DNA from: Thioclava electrotropha
Lineage (GTDB): Bacteria; Pseudomonadota; Alphaproteobacteria; Rhodobacterales; Rhodobacteraceae
DNA length: 64,000 nt
Direction of reading: 5' to 3'
Assembly: GCF_002085925.2 (NCBI RefSeq)
Contig: NZ_CP053562.1
Span: 2,548,501-2,612,500 of the forward strand
Part shown: in pieces, positions 1-7,481 of the stretch
Layout: each line of letters opens with the position of its first letter
How positions within the stretch are numbered: the stretch's first letter is position 1
Translations under genes and position numbers: made by a program
Notes under the pieces: model-generated
Seen by the model: only the letters and a program-made list of their open reading frames with translations
Databases searched by the model: none
Told to the model about the DNA's origin: nothing

Positions 1-104
1 TGGGCCTGCCGGCGGCGGTGCAGCTGATGGCGACGGCGGCGGTGCTGCTTGCGTCGATCACGGTCGACGTGGTGGTGCGCCGGCGCGGCGAGACGACCCG
101 CTAA
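1..104 (+). CDS. C-terminal end of a membrane protein, possibly a sugar ABC permease (partial)
   Basis: Only the last 33 codons are in the window, read in the frame ending at the TAA at 102-104. They form one hydrophobic helix (AAVQLMATAAVLLASITVDVVV) followed by a positively charged tail (RRRGETTR). This resembles the C-terminus of RbsC-type sugar ABC permeases, where a last membrane helix ends in a short Arg-rich cytoplasmic tail. The match is from memory of the family and any polytopic inner-membrane protein could end this way. A strong terminator follows 27 bases downstream, so this is the last gene of its transcript. Confidence 0.5.
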   Translation, partial: GLPAAVQLMATAAVLLASITVDVVVRRRGETTR

Positions 105-130
105 GCCAAGCGAAACCCCTTGAAAACGGA

Positions 131-160
131 ACGCGCGCGAGTCATCTCGCGCGCGTTTTT
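131..160 (+). terminator. Rho-independent terminator
   Basis: A perfect 11-bp stem (131-141 with 146-156) closes a 4-nt TCAT loop and runs into a T tract. It lies just after the stop codon at 104 and ends that transcript before the tRNA region. Confidence 0.85.
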
Positions 161-266
161 CATGGCGACCGGCGCCCCTGCCCCGTGCCGACCCGCGCCC
201 CCGCCTGCGCCATCTCCGCCCCACGCGAGAAATCGCAAACCACCCGAATTTCCGCCGAAAAACCGC

Positions 267-295
267 TTGTCTCCCCCCGAGACGATCCCTATACG
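267..295 (+). promoter_or_regulatory. Original promoter of the tRNA-Ser gene, now driving only a 5' fragment
   Basis: TTGTCT (267-272) and TATACG (290-295) are spaced by 17 bp and sit 8 bp before the tRNA fragment. A diverged version with the same geometry (TTGTTT 14902-14907, TAAACG 14925-14930) precedes the intact tRNA at the other end of the element. This suggests the chromosomal promoter stayed here and the element brought its own. Confidence 0.55.
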
Positions 296-300
296 GGTCC

Positions 301-342
301 GCGGAGACGTGGCCGAGTGGTCGAAGGCGCTCCCCTGCTAAG
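301..342 (+). repeat. attL: 5' half of tRNA-Ser(GCT), direct repeat of attR
   Basis: These 42 bases are identical to 14936-14977 and correspond to the tRNA-Ser(GCT) from one base before the acceptor stem through the anticodon loop. After 342 the sequence diverges and cannot form the rest of a tRNA, so this is a truncated, presumably non-functional copy. It marks the left junction of the integrated element. The crossover lies within the repeat, probably in the anticodon stem-loop. Confidence 0.85.
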
Positions 343-588
343 AGGGCGGGCACCTTCAATAAAACAAGGTGTTTCACTCATAATTTCTTCGAAAATTCGA
401 CGAATTGACAAATGCTTGTCATCTCTGCCTGCGGTTCACCATCGGTTGCTGCCGTTTAACGAAGCTCAAACCAACAAACTTTGAAGCGCGTTGGCAGCGA
501 GGCCCCCATCGGAGGGCGCCCCACTCCGATCTCTGCAGTCTTCGGCCTGGGAAAATGCCCGGAGGGCATACCCTCCGAGCGAATTGGC
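343..588. other. Left end of the element, non-coding
   Basis: This stretch lies between the tRNA fragment and the integrase stop codon. I see no convincing gene. It probably holds integrase arm-binding sites, but none can be named from sequence alone. Confidence 0.4.
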
Positions 589-1713
589 TTACCTGCGAAT
601 AGTTACCAGTTCACCGTATTTGACTGGTCCACCGATGTCCTCGCGAAAGTCCCACCCGTGCTGAAGCAGGCGATTTCCGAGATCCTTCGGCGCGACCTTA
701 CAATACCGGTTTGCAGTGTCCGATTTATTCCACCCTCCGAGGTCGACGAGGCGCCTAAAATCTTTCGTCTGCGCGTAAAACCAAGTCGCCCAAGTATGGC
801 GCAGCGTGTATGGAACCACGTCCTTTCCCAGACCTGCCGCCTCCCGGATCTTGTTGAATGCTCCAGCCATCTGTCCACCACCATTTTCGCGGGGCACGTA
901 GGGCTGCCCGTCGGGCGCGAGGAACGCCGAACCTCTTTCTGGCACGTCTCCGATTAGGTCAATCGAGCGGGCCGGAAGCAGGACGAAACGCGCACGATAG
1001 GTAGTCTTCGTGCCATCCAACCACCACTCAGACGTGGCGGAATTCCAGTTTTCCGCCTGCGCTGCGAAGGTCTCGCCCGGTCCCGCCCCTCCACCGAGCA
1101 TGAACGCTATCTTTTGAAGCGTTCTCAGATGTGGATCATGAAGCCCAGCCTTATGCGGGTTGCACGCGAAGTATAACACCCTTTCCACCTCTTCTGGCGT
1201 GAGCCACCGGGTCCTTTTTGTGTCGTGACTTTTCTCACGCCCCGTTCCCTGCGCGAAGTTGATGATCGCCTTGATCGGCGTTTTCAACTGGCGCTTGACC
1301 GTCTCAGGTTTCGCATGCGGGTAGAGCGCGGCTGCGGCCGCCGCGATCGTCAACGTGTCAATATCTTCGATCATAGTGTCTTCACCGAAATACTCGATGA
1401 TGCGGGGCAGGAAGCGTTTCTCTTTGCCCTGTTGCATGTAGCGAAGAGCCGCCAAATAGAACGGCGTCTTCGTTGGCCGCTCTACTGGAGCTGGGGCCTT
1501 CATTTCATCCCAGGCCTCCGAATAAAAGCGTTTCGCCTCCTCGTTCGCCCGGCTCTTCATATCGAAAGTGCGTACGCCAAGGCGGCGTCGAAATCGTCGT
1601 CCGTCGATGACGAAGTCGACGGCCCAGTCGCCAGCTTTCTCGACCCAGTAAGGGTCCCACGGATTGCGTTTTTCGCGGTTCTTCCCGCGTGCCTTTTTGG
1701 AGATGTCTTGCAT
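589..1713 (-). CDS. Tyrosine recombinase/integrase with altered catalytic residues
   Basis: A 374-residue site-specific recombinase expected to integrate and excise the element at tRNA-Ser. The N-terminal part (about 30-70) looks like an arm-binding domain, followed by a core-binding region and a C-terminal catalytic domain. The nucleophile Tyr337 is present in ANRYC, Trp328 fills the His/Trp position, Lys236 sits in the beta-hairpin, and Arg305 and His306 are in TLRHT. However, the first catalytic Arg, usually in GxRxGE, is Gly211 (GAGPGE), and the His of HxxR is Tyr302. The Arg-to-Gly change needs a single base (CGA to GGA). Either the enzyme is inactive and the element is stranded, or this is a variant subgroup. 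Its 3' end faces the left att site, the usual arrangement. Confidence 0.85.
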   Translation of the reverse strand: MQDISKKARGKNREKRNPWDPYWVEKAGDWAVDFVIDGRRFRRRLGVRTFDMKSRANEEAKRFYSEAWDEMKAPAPVERPTKTPFYLAALRYMQQGKEKRFLPRIIEYFGEDTMIEDIDTLTIAAAAAALYPHAKPETVKRQLKTPIKAIINFAQGTGREKSHDTKRTRWLTPEEVERVLYFACNPHKAGLHDPHLRTLQKIAFMLGGGAGPGETFAAQAENWNSATSEWWLDGTKTTYRARFVLLPARSIDLIGDVPERGSAFLAPDGQPYVPRENGGGQMAGAFNKIREAAGLGKDVVPYTLRHTWATWFYAQTKDFRRLVDLGGWNKSDTANRYCKVAPKDLGNRLLQHGWDFREDIGGPVKYGELVTIRR

Positions 1714-1904
1714 TCCAGTGCGTCCTTAATGTTCTGGATGTGCTGCGGATAGAAGACCCGCCGAGTTCCACGGTAGGCACAGATGTTGACCCCACTTTTC
1801 TCCAGCTTCTGCAGAACCGTGGAAAAGCGACCGTAGCTGTGCCCGATGACGGCGGCGGCTTCCTTTTGCCTTAACGGAATGACGGTCCAATCCTGCATGG
1901 TCAT
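1557..1904 (-). CDS. Small DNA-binding protein, excisionase-like candidate
   Basis: A 115-residue reading frame directly upstream of the integrase and overlapping its start by 157 bp in another frame. Residues 8-65 (RQKEAAAVIGHSYGRFSTVL... to RRVFYPQHIQNI) have the layout of a small winged-helix or helix-turn-helix excisionase: an RQKEAA helix, a loop, then a strand with basic residues. Position beside the integrase supports a role in directing excision. The part beyond about residue 65 overlaps integrase codons and has less natural composition, so the true C-terminus is uncertain. No family match can be claimed. Confidence 0.5.
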   Translation of the reverse strand: MTMQDWTVIPLRQKEAAAVIGHSYGRFSTVLQKLEKSGVNICAYRGTRRVFYPQHIQNIKDALECKTSPKRHAGRTAKNAIRGTLTGSRKLATGPSTSSSTDDDFDAALAYALSI

Positions 1905-2090
1905 ATTGCGCTCCTCGAGAAGTCTTCGGTGACGGGCACACCGGATCGTTTTCCGGGTCCCGAGGAGGAGGTCGGCTCGCCGAAAAGCGGATAGCCGAAA
2001 CTGTGATTAGGGTTTGATATCTCCCAAAATCACGGCACGGAGCGGAAGGGATGACCCGCGTCGGAGTACTCCCGACGCGGTTAGAGGGGA

Positions 2091-2453
2091 TCACATGCGC
2101 TGTGCTGCCTGTGCGAGATCGGCGAAGCGGGCGGCATACCAACGAAGACCGGCGTCTACGTGGAGGCGTTTGCCAGTGTCGACGGGGAGCGGGTGGAATT
2201 CCTCCGCTCGCAGCGACAACAATGTGTCGCAGGCCTCTTCGAGTGCGAGCCGTAACTCCATAGTCGTCACGCCCGGCTTGAGGCACTGCTCAATTGCAAA
2301 CCGAAACGCGGGACCGGTTACGCTTGGAAAGCGGCGCAGGAGGTCGTCCAAACCTGTGCCATGACGGGCGAGGAAGCTGCGGACCAACCGCTCGGCCGTC
2401 GAGCGCGGAATGCCGGTCTTTGGATCAATAGTGACGAGTTCTTGCTTACCCAT
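2091..2453 (-). CDS. Hypothetical protein of the integrative element
   Basis: A 120-residue protein of unknown function. The start at 2453 is chosen because GAGGAG precedes it at good spacing; the longer frame upstream lacks a comparable ribosome binding site. The sequence begins MGKQELVTIDPKTGIPRSTA and is predicted mostly helical and soluble, without signal peptide or membrane segment. The hydrophobic and charged residues alternate normally for a folded protein. It lies about 190 bp upstream of the excisionase-like gene on the same strand and may share its transcript. Confidence 0.55.
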   Translation of the reverse strand: MGKQELVTIDPKTGIPRSTAERLVRSFLARHGTGLDDLLRRFPSVTGPAFRFAIEQCLKPGVTTMELRLALEEACDTLLSLRAEEFHPLPVDTGKRLHVDAGLRWYAARFADLAQAAQRM

Positions 2454-2649
2454 TCGGGGTCTCCTCAGCAGCCGCTGGACAGCACCATGCTGTCCGAAAC
2501 TTCGGTGCCGTTCTTTCAAGACCGGCGCGCAGGAGGACGCGCCGGGTGGACCAGAGGCGAAAGAGTGCGCCTCCGTTCCGCGAGGACACCCGCGGGTGTT
2601 CCGGTCCGCAGTGTTGCTTGCCCTCGTTCAAATGAGACCTTCATCAAGC

Positions 2650-2700
2650 CGCGGCTTGCGAAGCCGGTTTCTCGAGGAAAAACCGGCTTCGGAAACCGCG
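2650..2700. repeat. Large inverted repeat
   Basis: An 11-bp perfect inverted repeat (2660-2670 and 2680-2690) is nested in an outer CGCGG/CCGCG pair (2650-2654 and 2696-2700). It could form a cruciform or act as a transcription terminator or protein-binding site. It lies in the 2454-2810 intergenic stretch, which otherwise shows no gene. Confidence 0.6.
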
Positions 2701-2810
2701 GCGCTGTCGCGTGTCGGGAAAGCTATGTGTAGAGCCCCATACGATGAAAGTATCATGATGTGAGATCATTTCATGAACAGTCAGCTCGCCGGCAAAAGCG
2801 ACCGTGCAGG

Positions 2811-2993
2811 CTAATGTCCAACGCGCAACTGCGGTGGTTGTGAAGTAGCCACGGCGCTTAGTGTCCTGATGGCGAGCATTATCATGTTTGTGTCGACAGC
2901 TCCGCGCGCATAAGCGTTAGTCATAAATCTTATATTTTCGTATGCTTCCTCTTCGCCGCGTCTCAACGAAAGGACACGGCGACGAGGAGGCAT
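2811..2993 (-). CDS. Possible small protein, 60 aa
   Basis: A short frame starting at the ATG at 2993, preceded by AAAGGA, coding for MPPRRRVLSLRRGEEEAYEN and continuing to a C-terminal PQLRVGH. It is basic at the N-terminus and has a helical middle (DTNMIMLAIRTLSAV). It is divergent from the relaxase gene across the oriT-like region. No family is recognised and it could be a chance frame; the location next to mobilization functions is the main argument for it. Confidence 0.3.
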   Translation of the reverse strand: MPPRRRVLSLRRGEEEAYENIRFMTNAYARGAVDTNMIMLAIRTLSAVATSQPPQLRVGH

Positions 2994-3223
2994 AGGGAGA
3001 TCCTTTATTCTGCTATGCCTGTTCTTCCGGTCGTGTTGTTCACGATCGCGCAATGGGAGAGGTCCAGGAGAGGGCTCACTCTCCTTGGCTGGCGCGGGGA
3101 GCGCGAACAGGAGGGATGCCAGCCGGCGGGAGGAGTGTGGAACGACCTCCCGAGAGGCCGCCCGCCATGCGGGTGCCCCGCTGGAAGCGCGGGGTCTCGG
3201 GGCAGCGCCCCGTGCGAACGAAA

Positions 3224-3287
3224 GAGCTGAGAGCAAGGAGCCGAAGGCGGTGCGCTCAGCTCAATAGTGAGTAAAGAGCTGAGCGCA
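3224..3287. other. Candidate oriT of the MobV type
   Basis: A perfect 12-bp inverted repeat (3251-3262 with 3276-3287) encloses the loop AATAGTGAGTAAA. The loop contains TAGTGAG/TAA, resembling the pMV158 nick region TAGTGTG/TTA, which likewise lies in a hairpin loop. The left arm can instead pair with an earlier copy, GAGCTGAG at 3224-3231 with CTCAGCTC at 3255-3262, giving the alternative hairpins known for pMV158-type origins. It lies 86 bp upstream of the relaxase start, the usual place. The nick site is inferred by resemblance only. Confidence 0.6.
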
Positions 3288-3372
3288 TCCGAAGGATGAA
3301 CAGCTTCGACGGCTCAAGCACATAATCCTGGAGAGATTTCAGAAAGCCCGCTCAGGGGCGTAATTCACCTTC

Positions 3373-5046
3373 ATGGAAAAGGCGAAAAACCTCATCGTGC
3401 TGCGCTTTAAGAGGGTCAGCACAAACGGTCTTGGCGGGATCGAGGCGCATGGCAAGCGGCAGGGTGAGACGCCACATGTTGACCCATCACGGACCGGCCT
3501 GAACTACTTTCCGGTTGGCCACGCCGATCTCCGGAAGATCGCAGATGCGCGGATCGTCAACATTCAGAAGCGCAACATCGCTCTCAAACGCGAGTCGTTT
3601 AAGCGTCGACGCAGGAAGTCCGAAAGCGAAGAACTTGATGCGGCGGAGGAATCCGCGGGCAGAAACCCCAAAGCGCTGGCAAAGGTCATTGGCGAGGCAT
3701 GGGATCCGAAGAACGAGAAGCCATGGGTCGAGTGTATTCTTTCGGCGTCCCACGACTGGTTTCTTGATGAGAACGGCAATCAGGATCCGGCAAAAGTCGC
3801 TGAGTTCGACGCCTTCGCAGTCGGTTATCTTCAAAAGGAATTTGGCACTGAACTGATCTACGCGCGGATCGACGCTGACGAAAGGACGCGCCATTTGTCC
3901 GCCGTGATTGCGCCGGAGGCACGTGAGAAGCGGACGAAGCGATACATACTCAGCCATGCGCAGCATCACCTATTCGGTCAAGTTGAAGAGATCACGGTTG
4001 CCGGTGAAAATGGGCAGGAAGAGCAATGGGAGCGCCGAAGCTATGAGCTCTTTCAAGATCGAGTCGCTGATTACGCAAAATCACAAGGTCTTGGTCTGAA
4101 GCGCGGCCAGCAAAGGGCCGCCCGAGAGCGCAAGAAGCGGATGGCTGGCAAGCAAGTCATCAAGGTTCGCAATGTCTCCCCCTCCCGCGGCCGTGAGCTC
4201 GCGGAGGTTCTCGTTGGCGAGGGAGAAGCTCACCGAAAAAAGAGCCTCGACGAACTCGATGCGGCGCGCAAGCGCATACGCCGAGCTGAGGCGAGGGAGC
4301 AGGCAAAGCTGGAAGCCAAATTGGCTGCCGTCGAGCTTGGCCTCGATATGCTGGAGACAGGAGAAATCAGCTATCGCCCGGCGAGGGAGGGTAAACATGA
4401 GGGCATCACTATGGTCGGCGGAAAGATTAACGAGGCCAAGGCGGATGGTATCCGGACGCTCCTTGAACCTGGCCAAAAGTGGCTACTCGGCATTGCTCGT
4501 CGCTTCTTCACCTTCCAGCAGACCATGAATACGAAGACTGCGGAATTTCAGCGGGAGGCAGCCGAACAGCGGCGCCGATCGCGGGTTCTTACCGACGAAG
4601 AGGCGCGCAGTGCCGTGCGTCTCCCATCGACAATCCGCGAGATCATTCATGGGATCGCCCGAGGGGCTCTGCGATCCCGTGCTGCAAATTATTCAGAAGA
4701 CGATTTTCTCGGTGCGATCCCTGTCGCGTCAGACGATCCAAAGGACGTCGAACCGCACTTGGCTGCGTGTGACGGAATGAATAATTCAGAGATCCGCGCT
4801 GCCTGGCTCGCGACGGCCGACGCGCGCATACTTTGCGACGAGAGCCCAAAGCTGCAGCATGCATACATGAACGGCTGCGGGCTGCTGCTTGCAGTGGCAG
4901 AGGCTCGGGGCCTTGACCTGAATTCGGGTGTGCATTCTCCCGGTCAGGCGACCGACCCTACGAAGGCCCATCTGCATACCGACTCCGTCCCGAAACCGAT
5001 CCGTGTAAAGTGGAAAACCCGGATCCGCGAGCGGGTCCGGGGATGA
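3373..5046 (+). CDS. MobV/Pre-family relaxase
   Basis: A 557-residue mobilization protein expected to nick the oriT and lead DNA transfer with a helper conjugation system. The N-terminal motif HGKRQGETPHVDPSRTGLNY (about residues 27-46) matches the MobV start, including the His used as nucleophile in pMV158 MobM. The metal motif, usually HxDExTPHxH, reads DADERTRHLSA, keeping Asp-Glu and the middle His but replacing the first and last His. The C-terminal half is rich in Lys, Arg and Glu with a long coiled-coil stretch (about 240-320), typical of the family. It is preceded by the candidate oriT and followed by a convergent KfrA-like gene. Confidence 0.8.
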   Translation: MEKAKNLIVLRFKRVSTNGLGGIEAHGKRQGETPHVDPSRTGLNYFPVGHADLRKIADARIVNIQKRNIALKRESFKRRRRKSESEELDAAEESAGRNPKALAKVIGEAWDPKNEKPWVECILSASHDWFLDENGNQDPAKVAEFDAFAVGYLQKEFGTELIYARIDADERTRHLSAVIAPEAREKRTKRYILSHAQHHLFGQVEEITVAGENGQEEQWERRSYELFQDRVADYAKSQGLGLKRGQQRAARERKKRMAGKQVIKVRNVSPSRGRELAEVLVGEGEAHRKKSLDELDAARKRIRRAEAREQAKLEAKLAAVELGLDMLETGEISYRPAREGKHEGITMVGGKINEAKADGIRTLLEPGQKWLLGIARRFFTFQQTMNTKTAEFQREAAEQRRRSRVLTDEEARSAVRLPSTIREIIHGIARGALRSRAANYSEDDFLGAIPVASDDPKDVEPHLAACDGMNNSEIRAAWLATADARILCDESPKLQHAYMNGCGLLLAVAEARGLDLNSGVHSPGQATDPTKAHLHTDSVPKPIRVKWKTRIRERVRG

Positions 5047-5117
5047 TGGCGTTGGCTGAGAAAAATCATCAAAGTTTGCGCGACAGCGTTCGCGGTCAAG
5101 GAACTCGCAGAAATCAC

Positions 5118-5810
5118 CTACTCGGCAGCGACGTCATTCGCTCCAGCGTTGCGTGACGTGTCAACGGGGCCACCGCCGAACATGTCGAGTTGTTCCGTAT
5201 CTTCACACCTAAGGGCCACTTCCGCTAACGCAGCATCATCTTGGTTCTCCCCCTTGCGAAGACCATCAGATACTTCCCCGTTGAGCTCATTAGGTGAAAT
5301 AAATTTGAAGGAAAGCCGCTCGGCCAGACGGCCCTCGAGCCGTGCGATCTCCATCCTCGCATTCACTAAGCTCTCCTTCACTTCAGCGAGCGCCGCTTCG
5401 GCCTTCTCGGCACGGTCGGTCGCGGCGTCGAGGTCAGCTTCCACAATCAGCATGTCGCTTTCGCGTTCCGCGTCGAATAGGTTTCGCTTCTCCAATTCGG
5501 CGGCATAGTAAGCTTTGATGGCCGCGACGGGCTCATCAGCTTTCTTCCAAATCAAGCTCCACATCTTCATATTCATCTCGACCACTTCATCGGGCATGGG
5601 CGGAACAGCGGACATAGTTGCTGCATGCGCCTCGGCCTCCTCCCGATATTCTTTCACGATGGTCTGGACGTCTGACATCGACGCGCCCTGTTTGTTGTCT
5701 TGAAGATATTTTAGCACACTCTGATTCGTAACCGTTCCCGTCTTTTCGACTTCTCGGACGGCCGCCAAGATACGTTTACGGACAGCGGCGCTGGGTGTTC
5801 GTTTGGCCAT
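5118..5810 (-). CDS. KfrA-like DNA-binding protein
   Basis: A 230-residue protein resembling plasmid KfrA proteins: an N-terminal DNA-binding domain (MAKRTPSAAVRKRILAAVRE, with TNQSVLKYL as likely recognition helix, residues 1-100) followed by an Ala/Glu-rich coiled coil (about 115-180) and a polar tail. KfrA proteins bind repeats in their own promoter and aid plasmid maintenance. The start at 5810 is chosen because GAGGAG lies 7 bases ahead and no ribosome binding site supports the longer frame. Just upstream, GGTATT and AATACC half-sites around 5826-5850 may form its operator. Such a gene inside an integrated element suggests plasmid ancestry. Confidence 0.65.
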   Translation of the reverse strand: MAKRTPSAAVRKRILAAVREVEKTGTVTNQSVLKYLQDNKQGASMSDVQTIVKEYREEAEAHAATMSAVPPMPDEVVEMNMKMWSLIWKKADEPVAAIKAYYAAELEKRNLFDAERESDMLIVEADLDAATDRAEKAEAALAEVKESLVNARMEIARLEGRLAERLSFKFISPNELNGEVSDGLRKGENQDDAALAEVALRCEDTEQLDMFGGGPVDTSRNAGANDVAAE

Positions 5811-6246
5811 TTTTGGCTCCTCTTGGTATTGGTAAACGCCGGTAATACCCATACCGAGCGTTACCACCCGACGGGGTGGTGCAGAGGAAATGGTTCTTTT
5901 CCATATAAGCAAAAAACTTCGAAACGAAAAAAGCGAGCTGGCAACCGCCCTTTGCAGCAAATGAAAAACTGCGAAGCTGAAAGCCGTTCAGTAAGTACGA
6001 TGACAAGGCATCAGCATCCGATGAATTCATCGGGGGCTGATTGCGATGTTTGTAAGCTGTGTTGACTTTAGCCCCTCACCGCAAAGATGGGCCGCGGAGG
6101 AATATGTTTTCAGCACCTGCCGTGAATGGCGGGTCCGGTGAACGCCTTGCTTCGTTCCGACCGCTCAAACAAGTCATACTTCTCATCAAGCGCTGCCTGC
6201 GGGACCTTTTTCAAGCGGACCGCGTTTGCACCATTCGACGTTCGTC
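5811..6246. promoter_or_regulatory. Intergenic control region with a 16-bp perfect palindrome
   Basis: This gap separates the KfrA-like gene from the stop of the gene at 6247. It holds GGTATT.../...AATACC repeats near 5826-5850, beside the KfrA-like start, and a perfect 16-bp palindrome at 6018-6033 (CCGATGAATTCATCGG). Both are plausible dimer-binding operators for the KfrA-like gene. No coding region is supported here. Confidence 0.4.
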
Positions 6247-7062
6247 TTACTCTGCAAGGTTCTTCCTCAAGTTTGCTTCCACCTGCCCCGGACTCTCACC
6301 CGGGAGAGCGTATTGTCGAAGGTTCCTCCCATCGATCTCCGCGATCTCATTTGACGAAACTCGGAATACACGGGCATTCATGGACCAGTACCTAATCTTG
6401 TCTGGATACCAAGTGGTCCCTTTGTGGCGCAGGCGCACGAGGAGCCGTTGGCGCCCCTCGGCCCGCCGGACCCACTCCAGCCCCACGAACGCTATCGTGT
6501 TCTCCATGGTGACGACTTGCTGCAAGCTTCCAAGAAACTTTTGTCGATAGTCGCGCCACCTTACTTCGAGCGGCAATTCGAACTCTGGAACACGTTTCTT
6601 TCTGAGGTTGCGTACTCGGCAATACAGATCGAGGGTTATTATCGAGCCGCAAGCTCGGACTTTATCCAGATCCAGCAGCGCGAAATCCGGACCCAGCCAC
6701 CGGCACGCCATCATCTCATGAACGTCTCTGCTAAACTGCCAGTGAATCTGCGTGTTTCTATCAGTCAGAGAAACGGCGTCGAACAGACCTCGGCCGTCCA
6801 CTTCTTCTATCAATTTTTTTAGTGATTTAGCGTTGTTGGACCCGGTTGGCCCAACGAGAGCTCGAAGCTCGGCGCCAAATGCCCACATTTTGGCATCTTG
6901 CGGCTTATGGATGAAATATTCGTCAGACCTCCACAGATTCTCGCGATCCTGCATGTAAATCATTGAGATGAGTAGCCGTGTGGTCGTGGTACTGAGCCCG
7001 GCAGCGAGTATTTGCTCAAGGAGTTCGAAAGTCACGCTAATTTGTTTGTTCTGGTCGCTCAT
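6247..7062 (-). CDS. Unrecognised protein, possibly a plasmid replication-type initiator
   Basis: A 271-residue soluble protein. The start at 7062 has GGAGAAACGCC directly ahead. Features seen are an N-terminal helix-rich region (ISVTFELLEQILAAG), a LWRSDEYFIHKP segment, a paired basic patch RVRNLRKKRVPEFELPLEVRWRDYR near residue 155, and a C-terminal basic stretch RQRLLVRLRHKGTTWYPD. This pattern of two winged-helix-like halves and basic recognition regions is seen in some plasmid replication initiators, and the neighbour is KfrA-like, but I do not recognise a family motif. The function is therefore left open. Confidence 0.45.
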   Translation of the reverse strand: MSDQNKQISVTFELLEQILAAGLSTTTTRLLISMIYMQDRENLWRSDEYFIHKPQDAKMWAFGAELRALVGPTGSNNAKSLKKLIEEVDGRGLFDAVSLTDRNTQIHWQFSRDVHEMMACRWLGPDFALLDLDKVRACGSIITLDLYCRVRNLRKKRVPEFELPLEVRWRDYRQKFLGSLQQVVTMENTIAFVGLEWVRRAEGRQRLLVRLRHKGTTWYPDKIRYWSMNARVFRVSSNEIAEIDGRNLRQYALPGESPGQVEANLRKNLAE

Positions 7063-7075
7063 GGCGTTTCTCCGA

Positions 7076-7339
7076 TTAAGTGTGACCAGAAGATGGGATC
7101 AAGTCTCGGGACGCCGGAATAGATTCCGTAAGTTTTCCTGCACTGTCCGTCACGACAAGCGCACTGGCCTGCATTTTTCTCCTGAGGGCCTTCTTTCCCG
7201 CAACCGTGTGCGGAGTGATGAGAGCTTTGTCCTGCAAGGATAATGCGCTGAACGCGCCAAACTCATGAAATGAAAATATATTTTGGAAGCAGGCAATTAG
7301 GCCCATAGGCTGGAATTCAGTACAATCATCCTCAGCCAT
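7076..7339 (-). CDS. Possible small protein, 87 aa
   Basis: A frame ending 13 bases before the gene that starts at 7062 and running in the same direction. It starts MAEDDCTEFQPMGLIACFQN, with mixed composition and no recognised motif, signal peptide or membrane segment. No clear ribosome binding site precedes it. The tight spacing to the next gene is the only support. The rest of 7340-7481 shows no gene and should contain the promoter of the restriction-modification operon. Confidence 0.25.
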   Translation of the reverse strand: MAEDDCTEFQPMGLIACFQNIFSFHEFGAFSALSLQDKALITPHTVAGKKALRRKMQASALVVTDSAGKLTESIPASRDLIPSSGHT

Positions 7340-7481
7340 TGCATTGGGCTTGCTGCGGCAAGACCTACGATGTCGTGAATGATCTGCGGACTTCCCGTTC
7401 GTGGATCAGCTGCGGTAGACACATCCCCAATGGACGATCACTCCCATTCTCGTCAGAGTAGTCAAAAAGGACGGCGGATAG

